64,000 nt of DNA from positions 1 through 64,000 of the forward strand of contig NZ_CALART010000097.1 of assembly GCF_937888285.1 (NCBI RefSeq), given 5' to 3'. The notes beneath the pieces are model-generated. The model saw only the letters and a list, made by a program, of their open reading frames with translations. It had not been told where the DNA came from and did not search any database. The first letter of the stretch is position 1. Each line of letters opens with the position of its first letter. This DNA comes from an uncultured Aquimonas sp. GTDB lineage: Bacteria > Pseudomonadota > Gammaproteobacteria > Xanthomonadales > Xanthomonadaceae. Made by a program: the position numbers and the translations under genes. Below are positions 34,370-46,186 of this stretch, piece by piece.

Positions 34370-37079
34370 GCCGCGCCTGGACTCCGCGCACTGGGCGGCG
34401 CTGGACGCGGCCTTCGATCACCTGGCCGAGCTGCCGGAAGGCGCCTGGCCGGAGGCGATCGAAACCCTGACCGCGGCCATGCCCGCCGCTGCGGCGGCGC
34501 ATCTGCGCAGCCTGCTGCAGCGTCTTGCGGCCCAGCCCGACCTGCTGGATGCGCCCGCCGTCAGCCGCCTGGCGCTGGAGCGCGAGGTGGCGCCCGGCAC
34601 GCGTCTGGGGCGTTGGACGGTGCAGGGTCGACTGGGCAGCGGCGGGCAGTCGCTGGTGCTGGCGGTGCATCGCAGCGAAGGCGGCTTCGAGCAGCAGGCG
34701 GTGATGAAGCTGCCGCGCGGCAGCGGCTTCGAACGCGAGGCCGCGCGCCGCCTGCTGCGCGAGCGCCAGGTGCTGGCGCGACTCAAGCATCCCGGGCTGC
34801 CGGCGGTCTACGACGGCGGCGTGCTCGACGACGGCAGCCCGCTGCTGGTGATCGAACGCATCGAGGGCGAGCCGATCGACCGCCACTGCGAGCGCGCCGG
34901 CCTCGGCCTGCGCGGGCGCGTGCGCCTGCTCGCCGAAGTCGCGGCGATCCTCGCCCATGCGCATGCACAGCTTGTGCTGCATCGCGACGTCAAGCCCGGC
35001 AACGTGCTGGTGGAATCCGCCAGCGGCCGCGTGGTGCTGCTCGACTTCGGCGTCGCCCAGTCGCTGGACGAAGAGGCCAGTCGCACCGCCGCCGGCTACA
35101 CGCTGAGCTATGCCGCGCCCGAACAGGTGCGCGGCGAACGCGGCACGGTCGCCACCGACCTCTATGGCTTGGGCGCGCTGGCGCTGAAACTCTGCTGCGG
35201 CCGCGCGCCCTTCGAGGGTCTGGAGACTTCGGCCCAGGTGCAGGCCGTGCTGGCCGGCGATCCTCCGCTGCCGGCCACATTGGACCCGGATCTCACCGCG
35301 ATCCTCTCCACCTGCCTGCGGCCGCTGCCCGACCAGCGCTACGCCTCGGCGGAAGCGCTGCGGCAGGATCTGCTGGCCTGGCTGGATGGCCGCCCGGTGC
35401 GCGCGCGCCGCGGTGGGCGCCGCTATGTGCTCGGCAAGTTCCTGCGCCGGCACACGTTGGCGGTTGGCGCCTCGACGGCGGCTGTGCTGATGCTGGCCGG
35501 CACCACCGGCGTGGCCCTGCAGCAGGCCGCTGAATCCGAGCGCGCCCGCCGGCAGGCCGAAGTCTCACAGCGCCGCGCCGAGCAGACCGTGGGACTGCTG
35601 TCCGACCTGTTCGTCAGCGCCGCTTCGGGCAATCTCTCCGGCAGCTGGCAGGCGCGGGCCCTGGTCGCTGAGGACATGCCGCCGGGCACCCGCCTTGGCC
35701 TGCGCGAGATCATCGATCTCGCCAGTGAACAGCGGCTGCCGCAGCTGGACCCGGCGATCCGCGTGCCCCTGCATGCAGCCTTCGGCGAGGTCTACGCCGG
35801 CCTGACTGATCCTGACGCGGCCATGGCCCAGTTCCGCGCTGGCCTCGCGCTGCAGCCCGACAACCCGCGCCTGCTGGCCGGGCTGCTCAAGCAGCAGCTG
35901 CAGCGCGCACAGCCGCCCGCCCAAGCGTGGAGCGATCTGGCGAGGCTGATGGCGGCACCCGGCGATGTGCCGCGGGCCGAGCTCGTTGCAGTGATCGAAC
36001 GTGCCGCCAACACCCGGCGCGTGGCGGGCGAACTTCAGGCCGCCGAAGCGCTGCTCGCCGAAGCGCTGGCGCTGTACGCCGGCGATGCGCCGGTGGAGGC
36101 GCTGACCGAGGCCGATCAGCTGGCGCGGGCCCATCTCGACGTGCAGCAGGCCCGACTGGCGCTGGCGCTTGGTGAGCAGGCGGCGGCGTCCGCGCATCTC
36201 CAGGGCGCCGACGCGATCCTGCTGCGCGTGCAGGGCTCGCAGGGCAAGCACCGCATCCGCCTGCTCGAAACCCGCGCCGAGCAGCAGCGCCTGCTGGGCG
36301 AGTTCGCCCTGGCCGAGCAGGCGCTGCAGGAAAGCCTCGATCTGCTCGCCCTGCACCTGCCCGACAATCTGCGTCTGCAGGCGCGCACTCTGCGCGAGAT
36401 CGGCATCACCCGCCGCGCCGCGGGCGATCTGGCGGGCAGCCGCGAGGCCTTCGAGTCGGCCGTGGCGCTCAGTCTTCAGTCCGGCCTGCCGCCGCAGCAC
36501 AACAACCTGCTGTCGCTGCGCACCAGCCTGGCGGGGCTGAGGATCCACGAAGGCGCGTATGCCGAGGCGCTGTCCGAATACCGGGTGCTGATCGCCGACA
36601 CGCCCGAAACGTTCAGGGTGGCGCTGCTGCCGGAGCTGCAGCTTGGCGTCGCGCGCGCGCGGCTTGCGCTGGGCGAACCCTCGGCCGCGCGCGAGGACTT
36701 CATCCAGCTTCTCGCCACCAACGGACTGCGGGATTCGATTGCGCAGTCCGCACGGCTCGGTGCTGTGTTCAGCGCGCTCGCGCTGGGCGAGGCTGTCGAA
36801 GCACAGGCCGGGCTGGACGCTCTGGGGGCGAAGAGTCCGGACGATCCAGCCCTGGCGCTGGCGCGACTGTGGCTGGCACAGCTTGGCGAAGGCAGCGCGC
36901 GCGAGCGCGATATCGCGAGCCTGCGCGAGGGTATGGCGAGGCCGGAGGGCATCGACCCGGTGTGGCTGCACGTGGCACCGCTGGCGACGCTGTGCCGCGA
37001 GTGCGCGGGCACCGCAGCGTCGTCGATATCGCGTGCCCAGCCAGAGTCGGCAGCTACCGACACCGAGGCGTCTCCCTGA
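34362..37079 (+). CDS. Transmembrane Ser/Thr kinase with C-terminal TPR region, first copy
   Basis: A 905-residue protein. A cytoplasmic N-terminus of about 80 residues is followed by a Hanks-type kinase domain: a glycine-rich loop GRLGSGGQSLV at about 89-99, the ATP lysine K116, HRD at 207-209 and the magnesium motif DFG at 228-230. The APE-equivalent AAPEQ is near 252. A membrane helix spans about 366-386. The remaining 500 residues are helical tetratricopeptide-like repeats that are probably periplasmic. All catalytic residues are present, so it should be active. It is the likely activator of the overlapping sigma factor. Confidence 0.9.
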   Translation: MTEPRLDSAHWAALDAAFDHLAELPEGAWPEAIETLTAAMPAAAAAHLRSLLQRLAAQPDLLDAPAVSRLALEREVAPGTRLGRWTVQGRLGSGGQSLVLAVHRSEGGFEQQAVMKLPRGSGFEREAARRLLRERQVLARLKHPGLPAVYDGGVLDDGSPLLVIERIEGEPIDRHCERAGLGLRGRVRLLAEVAAILAHAHAQLVLHRDVKPGNVLVESASGRVVLLDFGVAQSLDEEASRTAAGYTLSYAAPEQVRGERGTVATDLYGLGALALKLCCGRAPFEGLETSAQVQAVLAGDPPLPATLDPDLTAILSTCLRPLPDQRYASAEALRQDLLAWLDGRPVRARRGGRRYVLGKFLRRHTLAVGASTAAVLMLAGTTGVALQQAAESERARRQAEVSQRRAEQTVGLLSDLFVSAASGNLSGSWQARALVAEDMPPGTRLGLREIIDLASEQRLPQLDPAIRVPLHAAFGEVYAGLTDPDAAMAQFRAGLALQPDNPRLLAGLLKQQLQRAQPPAQAWSDLARLMAAPGDVPRAELVAVIERAANTRRVAGELQAAEALLAEALALYAGDAPVEALTEADQLARAHLDVQQARLALALGEQAAASAHLQGADAILLRVQGSQGKHRIRLLETRAEQQRLLGEFALAEQALQESLDLLALHLPDNLRLQARTLREIGITRRAAGDLAGSREAFESAVALSLQSGLPPQHNNLLSLRTSLAGLRIHEGAYAEALSEYRVLIADTPETFRVALLPELQLGVARARLALGEPSAAREDFIQLLATNGLRDSIAQSARLGAVFSALALGEAVEAQAGLDALGAKSPDDPALALARLWLAQLGEGSARERDIASLREGMARPEGIDPVWLHVAPLATLCRECAGTAASSISRAQPESAATDTEASP

Positions 37080-37295
37080 GGAGCGGATGGCGCCCGGCCA
37101 GTCCGGACGCGAGCGCAGTGCGGCTCGATGGCCCACGGCAGCAGCAGGACACGGGCATCGCTGATTGAGGCCAGCGGGGTGGCTGCGGTGGGCCAGGGCC
37201 CCCCCAAGGGATGGGACCCTGTCCGTCCTTGGCGCCGGATTCCGACCTCGTAGCCAAGCCGCGCCCTGCGGCGACTCCGCCACGAGGTCACATCC
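37080..37295. other. Intergenic with a degenerate palindrome
   Basis: 216 bases. A decayed family copy, GGTGGGCCAGGGCCCCCCC, sits near 37186. GAGG precedes the next start codon. Confidence 0.5.
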
Positions 37296-38048
37296 ATGCG
37301 TCGCACGCGTTCCGCACTGCTGCCGGGCCTGCTGCTCGGGCTCTTCGCCACCGCCACCCAGGCCGCCGGCGGCTTCTACGAGATCAACGAGGCCTGCCGT
37401 TCGGTAGGTTGTTTCCCGGGCGACGATCCGGCCACCGAGACGGTGGAGATCACCAGTGCCGCCACCACCGCCGGCATCCACAGCTTCCGCCTGAGCGGGC
37501 GGCTGGTGAACTTCAACGGCGCCACGCCCACCATCCGCATCAGTGCCGACAGCGTGACTCTGGACCTGCAGGGCCACCAGATCTTCTGCGAGCCCGGCGT
37601 GGGCTGCAGCCAGAACGGCGGCAGCGGCGTGCTGGTCGAAGCCGATCGCCGCGCGACCATCCGCAACGGCGCCATCAGCCAGTTCCACGCCGGCATTCGC
37701 GGCGAGCCCGGAGCCGTGGTGACGGTCGAGAACATGCAGCTGACCGGCATGAGCAGTGACGGCGTGCGCCTGCAGTTCGGCGCGGTGCGCGACAGCCGCT
37801 TCGACAGCAACAACGCCGGCATCCTCTCCTACACCGGGCAATCCGTGCTGATCGAGAACAACGTCTTCGTCGATGTCCGGCCGAGCTCGGTGACGGCCCG
37901 ACAGATTCCGCTGCTTGGCGTGGCCGCCGGCTCCGCCTGCCGCGGCAATGTGATCGCTGCCAACAACCGCAGCACCAATCTCAACCTCGGCAGCTGCACC
38001 GAGATCGGCTCCAACCTGTGCGGCAGCGCGCGCTGCGGGTTGAACTGA
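37296..38048 (+). CDS. Exported right-handed beta-helix protein
   Basis: A 250-residue protein with a signal peptide (about 1-24, ATQAAG) and short parallel-beta-helix turns: SVTLDLQGHQIFCEP, RRATIRNGAISQFHAGI, VVTVENMQLTGMSSDGV, VRDSRFDSNNAGI and VLIENNVFVDV. This matches the ladder pattern of pectate-lyase-like right-handed beta-helices; the catalytic residues of polysaccharide lyases are not identifiable. Cysteine pairs occur near both ends. It is followed after one base by the Calx-beta gene, so the two are cotranscribed. Confidence 0.72.
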   Translation: MRRTRSALLPGLLLGLFATATQAAGGFYEINEACRSVGCFPGDDPATETVEITSAATTAGIHSFRLSGRLVNFNGATPTIRISADSVTLDLQGHQIFCEPGVGCSQNGGSGVLVEADRRATIRNGAISQFHAGIRGEPGAVVTVENMQLTGMSSDGVRLQFGAVRDSRFDSNNAGILSYTGQSVLIENNVFVDVRPSSVTARQIPLLGVAAGSACRGNVIAANNRSTNLNLGSCTEIGSNLCGSARCGLN

Positions 38049-38049
38049 G

Positions 38050-39294
38050 ATGGCGGGGCGCAGCTTGTATCCGGCGCTGATGTGGGCAAGCGCCACGCTG
38101 CTCGGGCTCACGCCTGCGGAGACATGGGCCGGCGGCGCCTGTGGCAGCGATGATCCCACCTGGGTGCTGGCTGCGCCCGCCGCACCGGCGCGCGTTCCGG
38201 GCGGAGTGGTACAGCCGCACGAGATCTATGTCGCCTGCCCCGAACCCGACATCCTGCTGCCCTTGGCCGCGGCCGCTGCGGCAGGAGCCAGCATCGACGC
38301 CCTGGCGCCGGATCGCACCGACCCGAACGGCGACAGCGTGCTGGTGTCCTTCGACCGCCAGATCGGCAACTTCCGGCCAGCGGACGTGCTGCGCTGCCGG
38401 GTCGGTGGCTCCAGTCCCGGCAACGACTGCACGCGCGTTTTCGATTCCGCCGCGCGGGGTATACCGACCCACGTCAACGTGATCGGGCTCGATCAGTACT
38501 TCCTCGCCAATCCGCAGTCCGGAGGCACCTCACAGCTCGCGCTCGCCTTCGACCAGACCTTCAGGATCGGCCAGCAGGTGCTGCGACCGCAGCGTCTCTA
38601 CCGGTTTGCGCAGAACAGCGGGGCAGCGCCACTGGAGGTCCTCGCGGACTCCGACTACGGCCTGGATCGCGCCACCGGCTTCGCCGACCACAGCGTGCAC
38701 TGGGGAGGCGGGACCGTGCGCGGCCTGGCGCCGACCCGCTGGTCGCGTTCGAGTGGCGGCGGTCTGGTCGTGGGCCCTGGGCAGGTCGCGCTGCAGAACG
38801 CGTTCTTCCACCGCGTCGACCGCGTGTTCGATTTCGCTTCGATCGATCCGTCCTGGCGCTCCGTTGGCCTCGCCGGTCTGGGCACCCAGAACGGCGGCCG
38901 CGCTTCGTTCAACGCCGACACTCTGACGGTGGCGGAGAACGCCGGCAGCGTCAGCCTGCCGGTCCGGCGCATCTTCGCGTCCGGCCAGGCCCACCAGAAT
39001 GCGCAAGGCTTCATTCGTTACTCGGTCGTACTGGTCGATGGAAGCGCACGTGCCGGCGTTGACTTCGCGTTCGCACCGCCGCAGCTGGTGCAGTTCGACC
39101 ATGCTGGCATCACCGACGGCAGCGTCGGCTTCAGCCTGATCGACAACGCGCTCGCCGACGGCAACCGCCAGTTCACCGTGCGCATGACGCCAATCAGCGC
39201 CTTCGCCGCCCCCGGGCAGTTCATGGAAGTCCAAGTGACCATCGTCGATGATGAAGGCGGCGGCGACTCGATCTTTGCGAACGGCTTCGAGTAG
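38050..39294 (+). CDS. Exported Calx-beta protein ending in FANGFE
   Basis: A 414-residue protein with a signal peptide (ending near AETWAGG), a N-terminal all-beta region of about 250 residues with no named family, and a C-terminal Calx-beta domain (FNADTLTVAENAGSVSLPV, ARAGVDFAFAPP, VTIVDDEGGG). Calx-beta domains bind calcium in adhesion proteins. The protein ends SIFANGFE, the GFE signature at the very C-terminus. It is the second gene of a two-gene unit with the beta-helix protein; the pair lies between two sigma/kinase modules. Confidence 0.75.
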   Translation: MAGRSLYPALMWASATLLGLTPAETWAGGACGSDDPTWVLAAPAAPARVPGGVVQPHEIYVACPEPDILLPLAAAAAAGASIDALAPDRTDPNGDSVLVSFDRQIGNFRPADVLRCRVGGSSPGNDCTRVFDSAARGIPTHVNVIGLDQYFLANPQSGGTSQLALAFDQTFRIGQQVLRPQRLYRFAQNSGAAPLEVLADSDYGLDRATGFADHSVHWGGGTVRGLAPTRWSRSSGGGLVVGPGQVALQNAFFHRVDRVFDFASIDPSWRSVGLAGLGTQNGGRASFNADTLTVAENAGSVSLPVRRIFASGQAHQNAQGFIRYSVVLVDGSARAGVDFAFAPPQLVQFDHAGITDGSVGFSLIDNALADGNRQFTVRMTPISAFAAPGQFMEVQVTIVDDEGGGDSIFANGFE

Positions 39295-39466
39295 CGGCCG
39301 CACGCATGGCTGTCGCCTTTCGTGGCCGCGCTCCGTTCCCCAGCCTTCACGTCACTGCCGTGCGCCTTTGCCGCTGTGCCTGCCGCCCGGGCACAATCAG
39401 CCCGGCAGGATCGGCGTGGGGACGCCAGGGTCGCCGGCTCCGGGCCGGCCGCACGCGGGGAGTGGA

Positions 39467-40071
39467 ATGGAGCGCATCGCAGACGACAGCCCGCTGGGGC
39501 AGATCACCGCCATCCTGGCCGCGGCCGGGGATCCGAATCCGCTCGACAGCCTGCTGCCGCTGGTGCATGCCGATCTGCGTCGGCTGGCGCGCGCGCAGCG
39601 CCGGCAGATGGAGCCGGGCGAGACGCTGTCGACCACGGCGCTGGTCAACGAGGCCTACCTCAAACTGCGCCGCGCCGACTATCCGAACCTCGCCAACCGC
39701 GCGCACTTCTTCTCGCTGGTGGCGCGCGCGATGCGGCAGATCCTGATCGACCACGCGCGCTCGCGGCTGGCCGAGGCCAAGCGCATGCAGCATGTGCAGC
39801 GCGAGCTCGACGAAAAACCCGGCGAGGACGCGCGCGAGCTGGCGCGCCTGCTGGAGGTCGACTCCGCGCTCAGCGAACTCGAGAAAGTGCAGCCGCGCCT
39901 GGCCCAGGTCGTTCTGTACCGCTACTTCGCCGGCTACTCGGCGACCGAAACCGCCGAGCTGCTGGAGGTCACCGAACGCACCATCAACCGCGACTGGCAG
40001 AAGGCGCGGGCTTTCTTGAGCATCGCGCTCGACCAGCCGATGGGCGAGGACGCCGACGGGCTCGCAGCGCC

Positions 40072-40075
<4 letters not shown>
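39467..40075 (+). CDS. ECF sigma factor of the kinase-linked type, second copy
   Basis: A 202-residue ECF sigma factor related to the one at 33.8 kb. Region 2 has LSTTALVNEAYLKLRRADYP and FFSLVARAMRQILIDHARSR. Region 4 has LAQVVLYRYFAGYSATETAE followed by VTERTINRDWQKARAFL. The two paralogues share NRDW/RRDW and the FAGY segment but differ across the linker. GGGGAGTGGA lies before the ATG. Its last codons overlap the kinase start (GTGA). Confidence 0.9.
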
Positions 40076-42717
<2,642 letters not shown>

Positions 42718-42923
42718 AAGCCTTGAAGGGCCTGGGCGCGTGCGGCGAACTGCCCTTCCACGACACGCCGCGCATCGCGGCCGCGAACCCGGTGTTGCGG
42801 GCAAGCATGACCACGGTTGCGCAAGCATGCGGTCATGTCATATCCCGGAAGCTCCTTTGTCGCCGACCGCCGCCACGGAGAGGATGCGGGCACCCGTCCA
42901 TCCGCGAATCAGGACTCCGCACC

Positions 42924-43736
42924 GTGGCGCGCTTTCTCGTCTTCCAGCATGTCGCCGCCGAACCCGCCGGCACCCTCGACGCCCTGCTGCGTCGGCGCGG
43001 CCATCGGCTGCGCTTCGTCAACTTCGAGCGTGATCCCCAGGCCACGCCCGCGGTCGAGCGCTATGACGGCCTGATCGTGCTGGGCGGCGCGATGAACGTC
43101 GAGGAGCAGGCCCAGCGCCCGCATCTGCGCATCGAGCTGCGCTGCATCGAGTCGGCCCTGCAGCGCGGGCTGCCGGTGCTGGGCATCTGCCTCGGCGCCC
43201 AGCTGCTGGCGCATGCCCTCGGCGCGCAGGTCCAGAAACATGCCCGCCCCGAGATCGGCTGGTACCGCATCGACAGCACCGAGGCCGGCCGCACCGACCC
43301 GGTGTTCGCGCCGATGGGCGCCGGCGCGCCCGTGTTCCAGTGGCACAGCCGCAGCTTCGAGCTGCCTTCGGGCGCCCTGCAGCTGGCGCGCTCGCGCGAC
43401 TGCGAGCAGCAGGCCTTCCGCTACGGCGAGCGCGCCTACGGCCTGCAGTTCCATCTGGAAGCCAACAGCTGCCTGATCCGCCGCTGGCTGCAGACGCCCG
43501 CCTACCGCACCGAGCTGGAGCAGGCCGGGCTGGGCCACGGCGCCGCGCACATCGAAGCGGAAACGCGGCGCCTGGTGCACGCCCAGCAGGCACGCGCCGA
43601 AGCCGTGTTCGGCCGCTTCCTCGACCTCGCCGGGCCAGCGCCCCGCGCACGCCGTGGCGACGTGGCCGGCTTGGCCTGGTCGCCCTGGCAGCCGCGCTCC
43701 CAGCCGCCCCGCCTGCCCCTGCACGCATTCGGCTGA
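42924..43736 (+). CDS. Class I glutamine amidotransferase-like protein
   Basis: A 270-residue protein of the GATase1 family, like those annotated as GMP synthase-like glutamine amidotransferases. The catalytic triad is C89 in GICLGAQ, H177 and E179 in LQFHLEA. No synthetase domain is attached and no biosynthetic partner is adjacent, so the acceptor substrate is unknown; some relatives are gamma-glutamyl-amine hydrolases. The GTG start gives the conserved ARFLVFQHVAAEPAG beginning; frames open further upstream look like non-coding sequence. Confidence 0.85.
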   Translation: MARFLVFQHVAAEPAGTLDALLRRRGHRLRFVNFERDPQATPAVERYDGLIVLGGAMNVEEQAQRPHLRIELRCIESALQRGLPVLGICLGAQLLAHALGAQVQKHARPEIGWYRIDSTEAGRTDPVFAPMGAGAPVFQWHSRSFELPSGALQLARSRDCEQQAFRYGERAYGLQFHLEANSCLIRRWLQTPAYRTELEQAGLGHGAAHIEAETRRLVHAQQARAEAVFGRFLDLAGPAPRARRGDVAGLAWSPWQPRSQPPRLPLHAFG

Positions 43737-43986
43737 CGCCCAAGGGCTTGGCTGACGAGCACGATGTGAGGCGCCTGCTCGACGACAGGCAGCCGCGGCA
43801 CAGGCATCGCCGGCCCGTCCCACTGCCCGCGCTTTGCCCCCGGCTGCCGGCGCCGCGCCCGCAACGATTGCATCCAAGCGTGAAGGTTCTGCGAGAATGC
43901 GCGACGACGCGCGATGCGCGCCGTCGCCGCATGCAGGGGATGCGGCGCCTCCCCTTCCGCTGCACCCACTGATCGCAGGTGAACCC
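43737..43986. other. Intergenic, no gene seen
   Basis: A 250-base gap. A frame entering the next gene is open here but is arginine-rich and lacks a signal peptide, so it is treated as leader sequence. Confidence 0.45.
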
Positions 43987-45159
43987 ATGATCCGAATCCC
44001 CCGCGCGCCGGCCCGCAAGCGCCTGGCGCAGCTGCTGCCGATGCTGCTGCTGGCCGCCAGCCTGCCCATGACCGCCTCGGCGCAGACCGCCATCCGCGCC
44101 GGCGCTCCCGTCAGCGGCAGCCTCGGCAGTGACTCGCCCAAGGCCGACGACGGCACGCCCTACGCGCTGTACGAGTACAGCGGCCGCGCCGGCGAGCGCA
44201 TCCGCGTGAAAATGGAATCCGGCGCCTTCGACGGCTTCCTCGCGGTCGGCAGCACGGCCGCGCCGGGCTGTTCGGACGACTGCAAGTTCGACGACGACAG
44301 CGGCGGCGATCTCAATCCGCAGCTGAGCTACACCGTGCCGGCCTCGGGCAAGGTGCAGATCCGCGCCAACAGCATCAGCGGCGATGCCAGTGGCGCCTTC
44401 ACCCTGACCGTGACCTCGGTGCCGACGCCGCCGCCGGCGCGCCCGCAGGCGCTGCGCCTCGACACCGAAACCAAGGGCACGCTCGGCGAGTCGTCCTCGC
44501 GCGACGACAGCGACCGTCCGCACGACCTGTGGACGGTCTCCGGCCGCCGCGGCCAGGAAGTCGTGGTGCGTGTCAATGCCGACGCCTTCGACCCCTATGT
44601 CGAATTCGGCCAGATGCAGAACAACCAGTTCGTCAGCAGCGCCAGCGACGACGACAGTGGCGCCGGCCTCAATGCCCGCCTGTTCGTCACCCTCGACAAC
44701 AACGGTCGCGGCGTCGTCAAGGTCACCACGCCCTCGGGCGATGGCGAAGGCGAGTACACCGTGTTCGTCGGCCAGCCGCCGGCCAAGCGCCCGATCGAAG
44801 TGCAGACGATTGCCGTGGGCGATTCGGTGCGCGGCAGCATCGACGACACCGACCCCTTCGATGACGAAGAGGTGCGCTTCGACGTGTTCCGCATCGAGGG
44901 TCGCCCGGGCCAGCGCGTGGTCGCGCGCCTGCAGTCCGATGCCTTCGACGCCTACCTGAAGTGGGGCATCATCGAGGGCGATGTGCTGCTGGAAGAAGCC
45001 AGCGATGACGACAGCGGCGGCGGCACCAGCGCCCAGCTGAACATCACCCTGGATGCCGACGGCGAAGGCCGGCTGGTGGTCACCAGCCTGGGTGGCGGCG
45101 AAGGCGCCTACACGGTGTCGATCGTCAGCGCGCCGCGCGGCGCGCAGCCGGAGCGCTGA
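43987..45159 (+). CDS. Exported protein with three PPC-like domains
   Basis: A 390-residue protein with a signal peptide (about 1-33, ending TASAQT) and three repeats of about 115 residues resembling bacterial pre-peptidase C-terminal (PPC) domains. Each has a YxYxGRAGERIRVKM-type strand, an FDGFLAVG/FDPYVEFG/FDAYLKWG segment and a DDDSGGDLN-like acidic loop that may bind calcium. No peptidase domain is fused, unlike most PPC proteins; it may be a stand-alone binding or secretion module. A perfect hairpin terminator follows the stop. Confidence 0.78.
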   Translation: MIRIPRAPARKRLAQLLPMLLLAASLPMTASAQTAIRAGAPVSGSLGSDSPKADDGTPYALYEYSGRAGERIRVKMESGAFDGFLAVGSTAAPGCSDDCKFDDDSGGDLNPQLSYTVPASGKVQIRANSISGDASGAFTLTVTSVPTPPPARPQALRLDTETKGTLGESSSRDDSDRPHDLWTVSGRRGQEVVVRVNADAFDPYVEFGQMQNNQFVSSASDDDSGAGLNARLFVTLDNNGRGVVKVTTPSGDGEGEYTVFVGQPPAKRPIEVQTIAVGDSVRGSIDDTDPFDDEEVRFDVFRIEGRPGQRVVARLQSDAFDAYLKWGIIEGDVLLEEASDDDSGGGTSAQLNITLDADGEGRLVVTSLGGGEGAYTVSIVSAPRGAQPER

Positions 45160-45196
45160 TCGCCCGGGCCTGCAGAGGGCTCGTGCGGCAGGAAAG

Positions 45197-45222
45197 AAAG
45201 GCCCGGGCATGCCCGGGCCTTT
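45197..45222. terminator. Bidirectional-type terminator hairpin
   Basis: A perfect 26-base palindrome, AAAGGCCCGGGCA and its complement, lies 37 bases after the PPC gene stop. The A and T ends provide a short T-run after the stem on either strand. Confidence 0.8.
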
Positions 45223-45370
45223 CGCGTTCCAGGACTGCTCTGCGCGCTTGCGTTTCTGGTTGTGCGCGTGAATCATTCGGCCTCCCGCGCGGACGGATGC
45301 CGCCGGGACTTCCGGGATGACCCTTTCTTCCAGCACGCAGCGGGATCTGAGCCCGCATGGAGCCAGCCAC

Positions 45371-46111
45371 ATGGATCGCAGACAGTTCATTACGGGAATC
45401 GGCCTTGTTTCCGCCAGCGGGCTTGCGCTCGCCAGCGAGCGCAACCTCGGCGGCCTGTTCGGTGCCGCCCGCAAGGGCGTGGCCGCCGCCACCCTCAGCG
45501 ACGAGGAAATCCGCGCCTATGGCGCGCAGATGGCCGCCCACGCCGACAGCCAGGCGCGCGTGGCACCCGCCAACAACCCCTATGCGCAGCGCCTCGCCGT
45601 CATCACCCGCGGCCTTGAGGAAGACAATGGCCTGCGCCTGAACTACAAGGTGCACCTGGAGGACACCATCAATGCCTTCGTCACTCCCGACGGCAGCGTG
45701 CGCTTCTACAGCGGCCTGATGGACGCCTTCACCGACGACGAGATCCGCTTCGTGATCGGCCACGAGATCGGCCACGTCGCCCACAATCACCAGAAGAAGC
45801 GCATGCAGACCGCTCTGGCGGCCAGCGCCGCCCGCGACGCCGCGGCCTCGTCCGGCAATGGCAATGTCGCCCAGCTGGCGTCGAGCCAGCTCGGCGGCCT
45901 GCTGGAGGCGGTGATCACCGCCCAGCACTCGCAGGGCAACGAGCGCGATGCCGACGACTACGGCCTGGAGTTCATGGCGCGCAAGCGCTACGACCGCAAG
46001 GCCGCGGTCAGCGCGCTCGACAAGCTGGCGGCGATGGGCGGCAACCCGTCCTGGCTGAGCACGCATCCCGACCCGAAGCGGCGCGCCGACCGCATCCGTC
46101 GCCAGGTCTGA
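45371..46111 (+). CDS. M48-family metalloprotease
   Basis: A 246-residue zinc peptidase of the M48 (LoiP/YcaL-like) group. The zinc motif is HEIGH (131-135), with the third ligand probably E in GNERDADDYGLEFM. The N-terminus MDRRQFITGIGLVSASGLAL looks like a signal segment with a twin-arginine-like start; no lipobox cysteine is seen, unlike LoiP. Expected to be a periplasmic protease that removes misfolded envelope proteins. A GTG-like upstream start would add 18 residues before the arginine pair and is less likely. Confidence 0.85.
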   Translation: MDRRQFITGIGLVSASGLALASERNLGGLFGAARKGVAAATLSDEEIRAYGAQMAAHADSQARVAPANNPYAQRLAVITRGLEEDNGLRLNYKVHLEDTINAFVTPDGSVRFYSGLMDAFTDDEIRFVIGHEIGHVAHNHQKKRMQTALAASAARDAAASSGNGNVAQLASSQLGGLLEAVITAQHSQGNERDADDYGLEFMARKRYDRKAAVSALDKLAAMGGNPSWLSTHPDPKRRADRIRRQV

Positions 46112-46132
46112 CGCAGCGCTGATCGGCCGCAG

Positions 46133-46170
46133 AACGCGACAGGCCCGGGCATGCCCGGGCCTGTCGCGTT
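46133..46170. terminator. Convergent-gene terminator, perfect 38-base palindrome
   Basis: AACGCGACAGGCCCGGGCA is followed directly by its exact complement. It lies between the convergent M48 gene and prpF, 16-22 bases from each stop, and serves both strands. It shares its CCCGGGCATGCCCGGG core with the terminator at 45.2 kb. Confidence 0.85.
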
Positions 46171-46186
46171 TCGAACGGGAGAGAAC

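Noticed and set aside
35565..38159. An 864-codon open frame on the minus strand
   Set aside because: It runs opposite the first kinase and across the start of two exported genes. Its composition is that of a GC-rich shadow frame.
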